A stretch of DNA of 64,000 bases from Taishania sp965247975. GTDB lineage: Bacteria > Bacteroidota > Bacteroidia > Flavobacteriales_D > Crocinitomicaceae. The stretch's first letter is position 1. Every line of letters starts with the position of its first letter. The stretch spans positions 62,001 through 126,000 of the forward strand of contig OZ252050.1 of NCBI GenBank assembly GCA_965247975.1. The letters run 5' to 3'. The notes below the pieces were generated by a model. The model had not been told where the DNA came from. It did not search any database and saw only the letters and a list, made by a program, of their open reading frames with translations. This document shows, piece by piece, positions 14,161 through 23,474 of the stretch. The position numbers and the translations under genes are program-made.

Positions 14161-16134
14161 ATGCAAATAGCACTTCTAGGTAATCCAAATACGGGTAAAA
14201 GTTCCATTTTCAACCTATTGACTGGAATGCGTCAACATGTTGGAAATTTTCCTGGGGTTACAGTCGACAAAAAAACAGGTGTTTTAGCATTAAACGGAGA
14301 AAATCACACACTTATTGATTATCCTGGAACGTATAGTATTTATCCACGTTCTGCAGATGAAGAAGTCGTTTATGATACTTTGTATTACCCAACTGCCACC
14401 GAATATCCAGACGTTGCGGTTGTCATAGTTGATGCTAGCAATCTCCGTCGAAATTTATTTCTCTATTCTCAAATTTATGATTTAGGAATTCCTACAGTCA
14501 TGATTTTGAATATGTCAGACCTGGCATTGAAAAATGGTGTGGAACTGGATCTTGAGAAGTTACAGAATCATTTTCCAAACGCCATCTTCGTAACGTCAAA
14601 TGCGCGGGTTGGATTAGGAAAGGAGCGGATTTTTAATGCAATTAGTGAGGCTATTGAAAATAAAAAACGAGCTAAACAATATCCTCGCGCTGGATTTTTG
14701 CCAAATTTTATTCCTGCCGAAAAGTTGGACTTAGCACAACAGGAACGAGAAGCTGAAGAACGTTATAAATTAATCAACCAGCTTGTCAAAACAGTTGAAA
14801 CAAAGAGAACAAAAAAAACGGAAGACACTTGGACTAATAAATTAGATAAAATATTCATCCATCCAGTCTGGGGTTACCTCATTTTTGCTGGTGTTCTAAT
14901 GATTATTTTTCAATTCATTTTTGCATTCGCCTCAATTCCGATGGATTTCATCGATTCGGTGTTTGGAAATTTAAGTCAATGGACTTCAAATGCTCTACCT
15001 GCAGGCGTTTTCAATGATTTGTTAAGTCAAGGAATCATCCCGGGCATTGGTGGCGTTGCGATCTTTATTCCACAAATTGCCTTATTGTTTTTCTTCATTT
15101 CAATTTTGGAAGAGACAGGCTATTTCGCACGTGTTGTTTTTATCATGGATCGGTTGATGCGCCCTTTCGGATTAAACGGAAAGAGCGTTGTCCCGCTGAT
15201 TTCGAGTGTTGCTTGTGCAATTCCTGGAGTGATGGCAGCACGAACAATTTCAGACTGGAAAGAGCGACTAATCACCATCATGGTTGCTCCTTTGATGAGT
15301 TGCAGTGCAAGAATTCCCGTTTATACATTGCTTATTGCTTTAGTTATACCAGATAAAAGCGTTCTTGGATTCAACCTGCAAGGCTTGGTTCTATTTGGAC
15401 TTTATTTTCTAGGAATAATTGCTGCTATCGTTGTGGCCATCATTCTAAAATGGTTTATTCGATCCAAAGACAAAGGATTTTTACTCTTGGAATTACCTTC
15501 TTATAAACAACCTCGTTGGGGAAATGTAGGAATCACGGTATATGAAAAAGTACGCGTGTTTGTCTTTGATGCTGGAAAGGTAATTCTTGCCATATCGATT
15601 ATTTTATGGGCTTTGGCAAGTTATGGTCCTTCTGAAAGAATGGAAAATGCGTCTAAAAAAGCATTACACATTGCCAAAGAAAAACAACTTAGCGAGGAAG
15701 AAACTGAACAATTTGTAGCGAGTGCCAAACTTGAAAATTCGTTTATTGGAATTATGGGTAAAGCGATTGAACCTGTTATAAAACCTTTGGGTTATGATTG
15801 GAAAATTGGGATTTCGCTCATTACTTCCTTTGCGGCCCGAGAAGTTTTTGTTGGATCTCTAGCAACAATCTATGCTGTTCAAGATGATGGTGATGCGAAC
15901 AAACCACTCATCGAAAAATTAAGGCAAGAAAAGCGCGCAGATGGAACACCGGTTTACACGCTTGCTTCTGGACTTTCATTGATGGTTTTTTACGTTTTTG
16001 CGATGCAGTGCATGGCAACTCTTGCTGTAGTAAAACGCGAAACGAAAAGTTGGAAATGGCCATTAATTCAAATGGGATACATGGGAGCAATGGCTTATTT
16101 GTTTGCCATGATTACTTTTTATATCTTTAGCTAA
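14161..16134 (+). CDS. feoB: ferrous iron transport protein B
   Basis: FeoB is the inner-membrane Fe(II) permease with a fused GTPase. The 657-residue protein starts directly with the G1 motif GNPNTGKSS (residues 7-15); G3 is DYPGTYS and G4 is NMSD. After a short helical linker (about 195-235) there are roughly eight to ten membrane segments. These include the Gate motifs around GVAIFIPQIALLFFFIS and VACAIPGVMAAR, and a large hydrophilic insertion at about 495-525. The length is slightly shorter than the 700-770 residues common elsewhere because the cytosolic N-domain is compact, as is usual in Bacteroidota. The stop overlaps the start of a small Cys-rich gene by one base. Confidence 0.96.
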   Translation: MQIALLGNPNTGKSSIFNLLTGMRQHVGNFPGVTVDKKTGVLALNGENHTLIDYPGTYSIYPRSADEEVVYDTLYYPTATEYPDVAVVIVDASNLRRNLFLYSQIYDLGIPTVMILNMSDLALKNGVELDLEKLQNHFPNAIFVTSNARVGLGKERIFNAISEAIENKKRAKQYPRAGFLPNFIPAEKLDLAQQEREAEERYKLINQLVKTVETKRTKKTEDTWTNKLDKIFIHPVWGYLIFAGVLMIIFQFIFAFASIPMDFIDSVFGNLSQWTSNALPAGVFNDLLSQGIIPGIGGVAIFIPQIALLFFFISILEETGYFARVVFIMDRLMRPFGLNGKSVVPLISSVACAIPGVMAARTISDWKERLITIMVAPLMSCSARIPVYTLLIALVIPDKSVLGFNLQGLVLFGLYFLGIIAAIVVAIILKWFIRSKDKGFLLLELPSYKQPRWGNVGITVYEKVRVFVFDAGKVILAISIILWALASYGPSERMENASKKALHIAKEKQLSEEETEQFVASAKLENSFIGIMGKAIEPVIKPLGYDWKIGISLITSFAAREVFVGSLATIYAVQDDGDANKPLIEKLRQEKRADGTPVYTLASGLSLMVFYVFAMQCMATLAVVKRETKSWKWPLIQMGYMGAMAYLFAMITFYIFS

Positions 16135-16289
16135 TGCAAACAGCCTTGGTAATCATAGCAATTAGTTTAGCTTTCGCCTATTTGGCTTGGCAATTTTATG
16201 TGCGATTTTTCAAAAAAGAAACGAAATGTGAATCGTGTGCTTTTGGTAATGACCTAAATACGTCACGACAATCTTTCAAAAATGAATAA
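16134..16289 (+). CDS. FeoB-associated Cys-rich membrane protein
   Basis: This 51-residue protein begins at ATG 16134, overlapping the feoB stop (TAATG). It has one membrane helix (residues about 3-23), then a basic stretch and a CESC motif at residues 32-35. This is the layout of the small FeoB-associated Cys-rich family, thought to sit beside FeoB in place of FeoC. The CxxC could bind iron or another metal. The assignment rests on position, size and motif. Confidence 0.78.
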   Translation: MQTALVIIAISLAFAYLAWQFYVRFFKKETKCESCAFGNDLNTSRQSFKNE

Positions 16290-16319
16290 TCTTTACACTA
16301 TTTGTGTATTTTCGCCAGT

Positions 16320-17606
16320 ATGGAAATTTTTATAATTCTCTTTCTAACATTACTTAATGGGTTTTTTTCTTTGTCTGAAATTGCATTGGTTTCAGTAAAA
16401 AAGAGTAGAATGCAACAACTTGCCAACAACGGAAACTCTCGAGCAAAAACAATTTTAGAACTTTTAGAAAACCCAGAAAACTTTCTGTCATCTGTTCAAG
16501 TTGGAATCACCTTGATCGGAATTATTTCAGGTGCTTACGGTGGCGCTGCGTTAACTGATGACATGGAGAATGTACTATCGTACTTTACCTTTTTAGGTCA
16601 ATATACTCACATGATAGCTTTAATCATCGTGATCGGAAGTATTACTTATTTTTCAATCGTTATTGGTGAGTTGGTGCCTAAAACTATCGCGATGAACAAC
16701 GCCGAAAGCATTGCTCTTGTGTGTGTTCCAATTATCAAATATTTCACTTATACAACTTATCCCTTTGTAAAATTACTTTCTATTTCAACCAAATTTATTC
16801 TACGCTTACTTGGCGTAAAGGCAAATGATAGTGACCATGTGAGTGAAGAAGAACTCATTTATCTTTTGAAAAGTGCCTCTAAATCAGGTGTTCTTGAACG
16901 TGAAGAAAGTGAAGTGCACCAAAACATTTTCAAATTTTCCGATCAAACCGCCAAATCACTTATGCAGCACGCCTCCGATGTTGACTGGATAGATGCGCAA
17001 TGGAGTACTGATCAAATTTTTGACCGTTTTATTGCGAGTAATCACTCCAAATTAATTGTTACCGATGGTTCAAAAGAAAACGTGATTGGTTCCGTCAAAG
17101 CCAAAGAGTTTTTTGAAAATTATAAATCGGAAAATTTTTCATTGCAAAATATAATAGAAGCGCCTTTTTTCCTCCCGTATAACATGCCTGCCTTTCAAAT
17201 TTTGTCCAAATTCAAACAAACAAAGCAATACATGGGAGTTGTTTTGGATGAATATGGCGGATTTAGAGGAATCATTACACTTCACGATTTGATCGAAGGA
17301 ATCGTAGGGATTCTACCAGATGAGGATGATAACGATGCTGAAAATATCACAAAACGAGAAGATGGAACTTACTTGATTGATGGTAAAACTTCTCTTTTTG
17401 AACTGAATAATTATTTTCACAAAGAAATTTTGGAAGAAGATAATGCGAATTACACAACCATCGCAGGATTTATTCTTTTTCTCCTAAAGTCAATTCCCGA
17501 AGCAGGCGAAAAAATTGATTACGGAAATTATCTCTTCGAAATTGTTGATATGGATGGATACAGAATTGACAAAATTCTTTTTAGTACCAAAGAGATTCCC
17601 AATTAA
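16320..17606 (+). CDS. CNNM/CorC-type hemolysin-family membrane protein (DUF21-CBS-CorC_HlyC)
   Basis: From ATG 16320 this is a 428-residue protein. A start 6 codons upstream (16302) exists, but the family N-terminus MEIFIILFLTLLNGFFSLSE favours the later one. Domains in order are a DUF21/CNNM transmembrane domain with about four helices (1-190), a CBS pair (about 205-330, with the YMGVVLDEYGGFRGIITLHDLIEG block) and a CorC_HlyC domain (about 345-428) ending in the FAD/ion-associated beta-sandwich. Family members are linked to magnesium or cobalt efflux; hemolysin is a historical name. It follows the feo operon by 30 bp but is probably separate in role. Confidence 0.9.
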   Translation: MEIFIILFLTLLNGFFSLSEIALVSVKKSRMQQLANNGNSRAKTILELLENPENFLSSVQVGITLIGIISGAYGGAALTDDMENVLSYFTFLGQYTHMIALIIVIGSITYFSIVIGELVPKTIAMNNAESIALVCVPIIKYFTYTTYPFVKLLSISTKFILRLLGVKANDSDHVSEEELIYLLKSASKSGVLEREESEVHQNIFKFSDQTAKSLMQHASDVDWIDAQWSTDQIFDRFIASNHSKLIVTDGSKENVIGSVKAKEFFENYKSENFSLQNIIEAPFFLPYNMPAFQILSKFKQTKQYMGVVLDEYGGFRGIITLHDLIEGIVGILPDEDDNDAENITKREDGTYLIDGKTSLFELNNYFHKEILEEDNANYTTIAGFILFLLKSIPEAGEKIDYGNYLFEIVDMDGYRIDKILFSTKEIPN

Positions 17607-18076
17607 GTCAGACGAACTATAATTCTTTCACTAGACGCATAATCTTTCAAAAGCTCCTCTTTCGAAAACAATTCAAAATCTCTAAAATCAAACCCCGGAG
17701 CAACAGCACACGAAACCAAGGCGTAACCGCTTTCAACATCAATCGAGGAACCAAAAATGGTGTTTGCTTTTATGAGCAAAAAAGGTTGTTCTCCATTTTC
17801 GATATTTAAACCAAGTTTATGTGGTGTATGTCCGTTTTCATCTAAGGTGTGAACCGTCAAAGCACTACCTTCATGAAAAAACCACAACTCATCGCTTTTA
17901 ATGCGGTGAAAACGCGAAACATTTTCGGAAGTAATTAAAAAGTAAATGGAAGTCAATAAGTTTCTTTCTCCGTTTTCTATTGTTTGATTCGATCGATACG
18001 TTTCTGCGTACCAACCTCCTTCTGGGTGAGGCTGCAAATCAAAAGTCTTTACTAATTCAGCTATGCGTTCATTCAT
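17603..18076 (-). CDS. DUF985 (Cupin_5) family protein
   Basis: The protein is 157 residues from ATG 18076, whose product starts MNERIAELVKTFDLQPHPEGG, the normal DUF985 beginning; an ATG at 18106 would add 10 residues. It is a single cupin barrel with the family blocks HPEGGWYAETYRS, SRFHRIKSDELWFFHEGSAL and CAVAPGFDFRDFEL. Homologous structures are RmlC-like cupins, and the His and Glu in FHRIKSDE may hold a metal or ligand. The biological role is not known. Its stop overlaps the stop of the convergent CNNM-type gene by 4 bp. Confidence 0.88.
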   Translation of the reverse strand: MNERIAELVKTFDLQPHPEGGWYAETYRSNQTIENGERNLLTSIYFLITSENVSRFHRIKSDELWFFHEGSALTVHTLDENGHTPHKLGLNIENGEQPFLLIKANTIFGSSIDVESGYALVSCAVAPGFDFRDFELFSKEELLKDYASSERIIVRLT

Positions 18077-18180
18077 CGCAACGAATTTAGAAATATTCTT
18101 TTTCAAAACCTGCTTCTTGCAAAATGAAACGTAACCATTTCTTTTTTCCTACTTTCGCTTCATCAAAATGAGCGCAACCC

Positions 18181-19095
18181 ATGTTTGAAAAATTCAAGTA
18201 TCATTTATTGATGCACTTCATCATTTTTATCTGGGGATTTACTGGAATCTTGGGTAAACTCATTTTATTACCGCCAACAGTGATTGTTTGGTACCGCATC
18301 ATAATCGCTACGGTTGGATTGTTCATTGTCATGAAAATCATGAAAATTCCGATCAAACTAAATCGTTCGAAAGACATTTGGAAACTGATGTTGGTTGGTT
18401 TTTTTGTTTCCATGCACTGGGTTACTTTTTACATGGCAATTTCATTGTCCACAGCTTCTCTCGGAATTTTGTGTCTTTCTACAGCAACCCTTCACGTCAC
18501 TTGGTTGGAGCCAATTATCATGAAACGGAAATTCTCTTGGATTGAATTTTTACTTGGATTGATTGTCATTTATGGAATCTACTTCGTTTCGTCTGATTTT
18601 GATGCAAAACAGTATGAAGCCTTAGGTTATGGCTTGCTTTCTGCTGTATTCGCAGCGCTATTCTCAGTGTCTAACGCCAAACTTGCACAAACCATGTACA
18701 CAGCTCAAATCAGTTTTTATGAACTTTTGGTTGGAATTGGAATTCTATCATTGATGCTGCTTTTCACGGATAAAATGAATGCTCAACTATTCGAAATGCG
18801 TTGGGAAGATTTCGCTTGGTTGCTTTTCCTCGGATTGGTTTGTACCACTTTTGCTTTCGTTGTGATTATCAATGTGGTGAAACGCCTTGGAACTTTCACT
18901 GTTTCGTTGAGTATTAATCTTGAACCTGTTTACACCATTCTTTTGGCCATAGTAATCTTGAATGAAGATGAATTACTGGGTGGCGATTTTTACATTGGTT
19001 CCTCGATTATCATTGTTGTGGTTATTGCCAATGCAATTATTAAGTACTTTATGAAAAACCGTGGATCACATAAGAACAACGTTTCGATTAATTAA
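18181..19095 (+). CDS. EamA/DMT superfamily membrane transporter
   Basis: This 304-residue integral membrane protein has ten predicted hydrophobic helices in two repeats, as in the drug/metabolite transporter (EamA, RhaT-like) superfamily. Typical features are FIIFIWGFTGILGKL in helix 1, MHWVTFYMAISLSTASLGIL in helices 3-4 of the first half, and SINLEPVYTILLAIVILNE near the end of the second half, the conserved NLEPv segment. Family members export metabolites, amino acids or nucleotide sugars across the inner membrane. The substrate cannot be read from sequence. It stands alone between a DUF985 gene and a YitT gene. Confidence 0.88.
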   Translation: MFEKFKYHLLMHFIIFIWGFTGILGKLILLPPTVIVWYRIIIATVGLFIVMKIMKIPIKLNRSKDIWKLMLVGFFVSMHWVTFYMAISLSTASLGILCLSTATLHVTWLEPIIMKRKFSWIEFLLGLIVIYGIYFVSSDFDAKQYEALGYGLLSAVFAALFSVSNAKLAQTMYTAQISFYELLVGIGILSLMLLFTDKMNAQLFEMRWEDFAWLLFLGLVCTTFAFVVIINVVKRLGTFTVSLSINLEPVYTILLAIVILNEDELLGGDFYIGSSIIIVVVIANAIIKYFMKNRGSHKNNVSIN

Positions 19096-19224
19096 AGTAT
19101 CTTTAGAAAAAAGTCCAAACCCTTCTTTTTTAGTTCAATAAGTCACGTAAATTGACTATATTTAACCAAATGACATTTCTCGCCTTTAGCGCTATTTGTT
19201 GAGTTGAATACTAAAAAGCAACAA

Positions 19225-20202
19225 ATGAATTCTTTTTTAAAACAAATAATAATTCAGACTATTCTGCACAAAAAGACCAAAGCGCCTGATGTGGATAAAA
19301 AGTACTCTGATTATGTTATGGCTAAAAGCTATCGCAAATTGCTGATAAATACGAAACGACTTTTAAAAGACTTTTTTTTAATTACGCTCGGTATTTTCTC
19401 TGCCGCCTTTGGATTTAAAGGTTTTTTACTCACCAATCATTTTATTGATGGTGGAGCCACTGGAATTTCTCTGTTAATTTCATCGCTAACACAAATTCCA
19501 CTCTACATTCTCGTAATATGCGTAAATTTTCCTTTCATCATTTTGGCCTACAAAATAATGGGAAAACAATTTGCAATTAAAACAATTATTGCCATTATCG
19601 GTTTGGCAATTGTACTTGCAACAGTTCCATTTCCCAATGTGACAAATGATAATCTTTTGGTTGCAGTTTTTGGTGGTTTTTTTCTTGGAGCAGGAATTGG
19701 ATTTGCGATTCGCGGAAGCGCTGTAATTGATGGTACAGAAGTACTCGCAATATTCTTGAGCCGCAAGTTTGGAACAACCATTGGCGACATTATCATGGTT
19801 ATTAATGTGCTGATATTTGGTGCTGCCGCCTACTTTCTTGGTGTTGAAATTGCGCTTTATTCAATGATTACTTACTTCACAGCTTCGAAAACGTTGGATT
19901 TCGTTGTTGAAGGGATAGAAGAATACATTGGTGTGACCATCATATCATCACACAACGAAGAAATTCGTCAAATGATAATCGATAAAATCGGCAGAGGTGT
20001 TACGGTTTACAGTGGCAAAACAGGTTACGGAAAACGAGGTGAAACGAAAGATATTGACATCATTTACTCAGTAATTACACGTCTCGAGCAAAACAAGCTC
20101 ACTACAGAAATCGAAAAAATTGATCCTAATGCCTTCGTAGTGATGAACAGTGTAATTGATACCAAAGGGGGTATGATTAAAAAAAGACCTTTAAAACATT
20201 AA
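19225..20202 (+). CDS. YitT family membrane protein (DUF161 plus DUF2179)
   Basis: The protein is 325 residues from ATG 19225; a TTG at 19204 is an alternative seven codons upstream. After a basic N-terminal region come about five to six membrane helices (residues about 50-235) with the family motif GGATGISLLIS. A cytosolic DUF2179 domain (about 240-320) is recognisable by VTIISSHNEEIRQMIIDKIGRGVTVYSGKTGY. YitT proteins are common and poorly characterised; transport or nucleotide sensing through DUF2179 has been proposed. It ends 12 bp from the convergent GH3 gene. Confidence 0.87.
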   Translation: MNSFLKQIIIQTILHKKTKAPDVDKKYSDYVMAKSYRKLLINTKRLLKDFFLITLGIFSAAFGFKGFLLTNHFIDGGATGISLLISSLTQIPLYILVICVNFPFIILAYKIMGKQFAIKTIIAIIGLAIVLATVPFPNVTNDNLLVAVFGGFFLGAGIGFAIRGSAVIDGTEVLAIFLSRKFGTTIGDIIMVINVLIFGAAAYFLGVEIALYSMITYFTASKTLDFVVEGIEEYIGVTIISSHNEEIRQMIIDKIGRGVTVYSGKTGYGKRGETKDIDIIYSVITRLEQNKLTTEIEKIDPNAFVVMNSVIDTKGGMIKKRPLKH

Positions 20203-20214
20203 ATTCATTCAACC

Positions 20215-21741
20215 TTAAGATTGAACCTTCTTCGCTACAAACTCTAACCAATCTTGTTTTTGTGTTTGTCCTATCACCCTTGGAAACTTAAATTGGGATC
20301 CTGTTTTGCCAATTTTTTCTAAGAAATCATAAAACAGCTGCGGAGATAAAACAGTGACCATCGGTTTTTTAAGATTCACTTTTCTACTGCATGCATAGTC
20401 ATCATTCAATGAACAAATCTTTTGATCGATTTTTTGCATCAATCCGTCAGCATCTACATCATTTTCCGTCCCTAAAAACCAATGGTGAGTGAGCTCTTCT
20501 TCATACGCAATGATCGTAAATTCAGTAATTTCAATGTTTTCTTCCTTTGCAACAGAATCAATGGCGGTGTTGATATTATCCAAAGACAAATGCTCACCGC
20601 AGAGACTTAAATATTGCTTAATTCTGCCTGTCAGAATTATTTCATGTTTTTCGATGTCGGTAAACTGCACCAAATCACCTATTAGATAACGCCAAAGTCC
20701 GGCATTGGTGGAAACTACGATTGCATAATCTAATTGTGGTTGCACCTCATCAATCGAAAAAGCAGTGTGTTTATCTATTAAATTTCCTTCAGAATCAAAA
20801 TAGTCTGATGTAAAAGGAACAAATTCAAAGAAAACACCAGTATCCAACAAAAGCTTCATCGATTTACGATTCACATCTGTTTGATATCCAAAATATCCTT
20901 CGGAAGCCAAATAAGTATCAATCAAATGCACTTTTTGACCTAAAACGCGCTGCAATCGTTTTTCGTAAGGCGCCATGAATACACCGCCGTGCACATACAC
21001 ATGGAAATTAGGCCAAACATCGTGAATGGATTTTAGACCATGGTGTTCAATTACTTTTTCCATGAGTAAAATACACCAACTAGGCACTCCTGCCAACACC
21101 CCAATGTTCCATTCTGGCGCTTTTTCAACCATCATTTGGAGTTTTGTATTCCAATCTGCTTGTTGACTGATGTGCTTTTCTGGTTTCGTAAATGGCGAAG
21201 CAACAAGTGGCGCGTGTTTTCTCAAAATACCACTTAAATCTCCTTCAATATGATTTTCTCCTTTAACCAAACGTGTGCTCCCTCCTACTGGCAAAATTTG
21301 TGCTTGGTAGAATTCCTCCGGGAGATCCAGCTCATGCAATGTGGCTAATTGTTTAACGCTTACTTTCTGAAAAGATCGAATCATTTGGTGAGTAACAGGA
21401 ATTCGCTTGCTTGGCGAGCCTGTAGTCCCAGATGAAAGCGCAAAGTATTTGACCTTTCCTGGCCAAGTAATGTCTCGTTTTCCTTCCAGCGTTTGATATA
21501 ACCATTGATCGTACAAAGCATCAAAATCTTGAATTGGAACATGTTTCTGAAATTGATCGAAAACATCTAAGCTGGAGCAGTAGGACTCAAAATCGTAATG
21601 CATTCCAAAGGCCGTAAATTTTGAGCGATTCAAAGCGCGTTTAAGAAGCGTAATCTGGCGAGAGAAATCATTTTTTTTCTTTAGATTTCGCTTATAAGAA
21701 ATCGAATTAGTTCGCTTAATAAGTTTTCCTATTATTGGCAT
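20215..21741 (-). CDS. GH3 auxin-responsive promoter family protein (acyl-adenylate-forming)
   Basis: This 508-residue bacterial GH3-family protein belongs to the adenylate-forming (ANL-like) enzymes. The ATP-binding P-loop reads SSGTTGSPSKRIPVT (about residues 104-118). Later blocks are VHGGVFMAPYEKR, YLASEGYFGYQTD (matching the plant GH3 YASSE motif) and LITGRIKQYLSL-like LTGRIKQYLSLCGEHLS. Plant GH3 enzymes conjugate amino acids to acyl acids such as jasmonate or auxin. Bacterial versions are widespread in Bacteroidota and their substrates are unknown. A consensus promoter element (TAACTTTG, minus strand, 21762-21769) lies 20 bp upstream. Confidence 0.9.
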   Translation of the reverse strand: MPIIGKLIKRTNSISYKRNLKKKNDFSRQITLLKRALNRSKFTAFGMHYDFESYCSSLDVFDQFQKHVPIQDFDALYDQWLYQTLEGKRDITWPGKVKYFALSSGTTGSPSKRIPVTHQMIRSFQKVSVKQLATLHELDLPEEFYQAQILPVGGSTRLVKGENHIEGDLSGILRKHAPLVASPFTKPEKHISQQADWNTKLQMMVEKAPEWNIGVLAGVPSWCILLMEKVIEHHGLKSIHDVWPNFHVYVHGGVFMAPYEKRLQRVLGQKVHLIDTYLASEGYFGYQTDVNRKSMKLLLDTGVFFEFVPFTSDYFDSEGNLIDKHTAFSIDEVQPQLDYAIVVSTNAGLWRYLIGDLVQFTDIEKHEIILTGRIKQYLSLCGEHLSLDNINTAIDSVAKEENIEITEFTIIAYEEELTHHWFLGTENDVDADGLMQKIDQKICSLNDDYACSRKVNLKKPMVTVLSPQLFYDFLEKIGKTGSQFKFPRVIGQTQKQDWLEFVAKKVQS

Positions 21742-21761
21742 TTTCTTAACATTGCTTTGTC

Positions 21762-21769
21762 CAAAGTTA
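21762..21769 (-). promoter_or_regulatory. Bacteroidota -7 element of the GH3 gene
   Basis: The minus strand reads TAACTTTG, a perfect TAnnTTTG motif placed 20 bp before the ATG at 21741. Confidence 0.6.
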
Positions 21770-22021
21770 ACCCAAAAAAGCGAAATTCAATGATTACACT
21801 TAATTCAAACCTTAAATAGATGCACGAAAAGCGAAGAAATCACTGACCTTTAATTCATTTGTGATATTCTATTCAAATTATTTGACTCGACCCCAACTTA
21901 ACACATGAATCATTTTTGGATAAATGTACACATGAATAATCAACTGATTATTTTTAACATTAAGGATTGAAGGAAAATAAGAGCTTTTGTTTGATATGTC
22001 CCAGATGACCATAGGGAGGAT

Positions 22022-22128
22022 AATTAAGGTTGCCTGCGGCGCTATGAGAAAGCTTCTCGGTATGCGGAAGTATAGTTTGTAATTCGCTGTAAACTTCTTA
22101 AAAAAACCGCAGGTTTTGCTCCTTAATT
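22022..22128. repeat. nested inverted repeat, possible structured RNA or miniature element
   Basis: The outer arms AATTAAGG (22022-22029) and CCTTAATT (22121-22128) are perfect complements. Inside them CCTGCGG (22033-22039) pairs with CCGCAGG (22107-22113), and a small GAGAA/TTCTC hairpin lies within. It is not attached to any gene and has no poly-U tail on either strand. Confidence 0.45.
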
Positions 22129-22200
22129 TTTAAAAGGGCAACATAGATAGAAGTTTAAATCCTTTGGTGATCAATTATTTTGGGGTTTTACGATAAATTG

Positions 22201-22237
22201 ACTTTCCCGTTCCAATCGGAATCGGAATCGGGAAAAG
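22201..22237. repeat. GC-rich hairpin around short direct repeats
   Basis: TTTCCCG and CGGGAAA form the arms, with an inner TTCC/GGAA pairing. The loop side contains the direct repeat ATCGGA two to three times. Its function is unknown. Confidence 0.4.
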
Positions 22238-22498
22238 CTGTCGACGCTGCATAGTCCTTTATGTTCTTAATTTCTTAATGTTAAATTTTTAAATACATCT
22301 CGAGTTTAATTTGTTTGTTTTTTACTTCTATTTTTTCAAACACTGGGAGCAAGAAAATCAGATCTTATTGAATCTGCTGTTGCTCTAGGTTCATCGCAAA
22401 TTTCAAACAAAACGGATTTAGATACAATTGGTGGTAAATAAGTGACGATTCAATGTTTTTTATTTATCCGAATTTAATTTAATCAAAATTAAATCGTT

Positions 22499-22506
22499 TA
22501 TTTTTG
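22499..22506 (+). promoter_or_regulatory. Bacteroidota -7 element of the Usp gene
   Basis: TATTTTTG matches TAnnTTTG and predicts a start site near 22513 with a leader of about 37 nt before ATG 22550. Confidence 0.55.
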
Positions 22507-22549
22507 TTATTATTACGATTGCAAGAATCCTAAAACCAAATATTCAGAT

Positions 22550-23371
22550 ATGAAAACAAAAAACTTTATCGTACCTCATGATTTTTCTGATGTTGCGAAT
22601 ATCGCTTTAGAACACGCTATTTCAGCGGCTAAGCGAGTGAAGGCCGAAATAAATATTTTACACGTAGTTTCTAAAGGAAAAGACATCGGAGAAGCTGATA
22701 ATAAACTAGATGCAATTATTGATTCATTTCAAACAGATGTTAAATTAATAGGAAATGTACGTGTTGGAAATATTTTTGACGATATCGGAAATTTTGCAGC
22801 GGAAAAACATGCAGAACTCATTTTCATGGGAACGCATGGCACGCATGGATGGCAACACGTTACGGGAAGCAACGCACTAAAAGTCGTGACTCATTCGTCC
22901 ATTCCTTTCATTATTGTGCAAGAAAAGAGCAAAAAAGAATCTGGATATGAAGATATTGTTGTTCCGCTTGATTTAAACAAAGAAACCAAACAAAAATTAG
23001 CTGTCGTTGCTGATATTGCTAAATATTTCAAATCTCGGGTTCATGTCATCACACCTGATGAATCGGATGAATTTCTGAGACATCAAGTCAAAGCGAATAT
23101 TCAATTTGCCGACAAATTTTTCCAAGAAAGAGGCATTGAAGTAACCGCAACCTTGGCTCCAAGCAGCGGATTTGACAAAGAAATTGTGAAACACGCCGTA
23201 AGTGTTGGTGCAAACCTCATCGCTTTCATGAATTTAAATAAAAACAACTTTTTCGGTGTTATTTCAGCAAGCTATGAAACGTACATGATCAACAACGATG
23301 CAAATATTCCCGTGTTGATTGTGAATCCAATAGAAGGAATTACTTCGTTGGCAGCGGATTTTAATGGGTGA
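22550..23371 (+). CDS. universal stress protein, tandem Usp domains
   Basis: This 273-residue cytoplasmic protein consists of two Usp domains in tandem. Domain 1 (about 1-130) begins with KNFIVPHDFSDVANIALEHA and has the nucleotide-binding signature GTHGTHGWQHVTGSNALKV (Gx2Gx9GS type). Domain 2 (about 140-265) begins DIVVPLDLNKETKQKL and is more degenerate, with no GxxG loop. Tandem Usp proteins are typical of Bacteroidota and respond to starvation, oxygen or redox stress. It is monocistronic with its own promoter element. Confidence 0.9.
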   Translation: MKTKNFIVPHDFSDVANIALEHAISAAKRVKAEINILHVVSKGKDIGEADNKLDAIIDSFQTDVKLIGNVRVGNIFDDIGNFAAEKHAELIFMGTHGTHGWQHVTGSNALKVVTHSSIPFIIVQEKSKKESGYEDIVVPLDLNKETKQKLAVVADIAKYFKSRVHVITPDESDEFLRHQVKANIQFADKFFQERGIEVTATLAPSSGFDKEIVKHAVSVGANLIAFMNLNKNNFFGVISASYETYMINNDANIPVLIVNPIEGITSLAADFNG

Positions 23372-23474
23372 AACATGGTTTGTTTACAATGAATACGTTT
23401 AAATATTATTTTTCTTTGACCAACCACTTGAAAACTCAATTCGTTATTTAGGTGAAACGTCATAAAATAAGCTC

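Larger units (their letters stand above)
21770..22549. other. 780-bp gap without a convincing gene; contains inverted repeats
   Basis: No open frame of gene quality is present. A short open stretch ending in a TAA at about 22439-22441 reads like a protein fragment (GARKSDLIESAVALGSSQ) but has no start and may be a remnant. Two inverted-repeat structures, at 22022-22128 and about 22201-22237, and the Usp promoter near 22499 account for the rest. Confidence 0.5.

Noticed and set aside
22331..22441. A short coding-like stretch (GARKSDLIESAVALGSSQ) ending in TAA
   Set aside because: It has no start codon, is only about 35 codons long and is preceded by a stop; it may be a fragment but cannot be supported as a gene.
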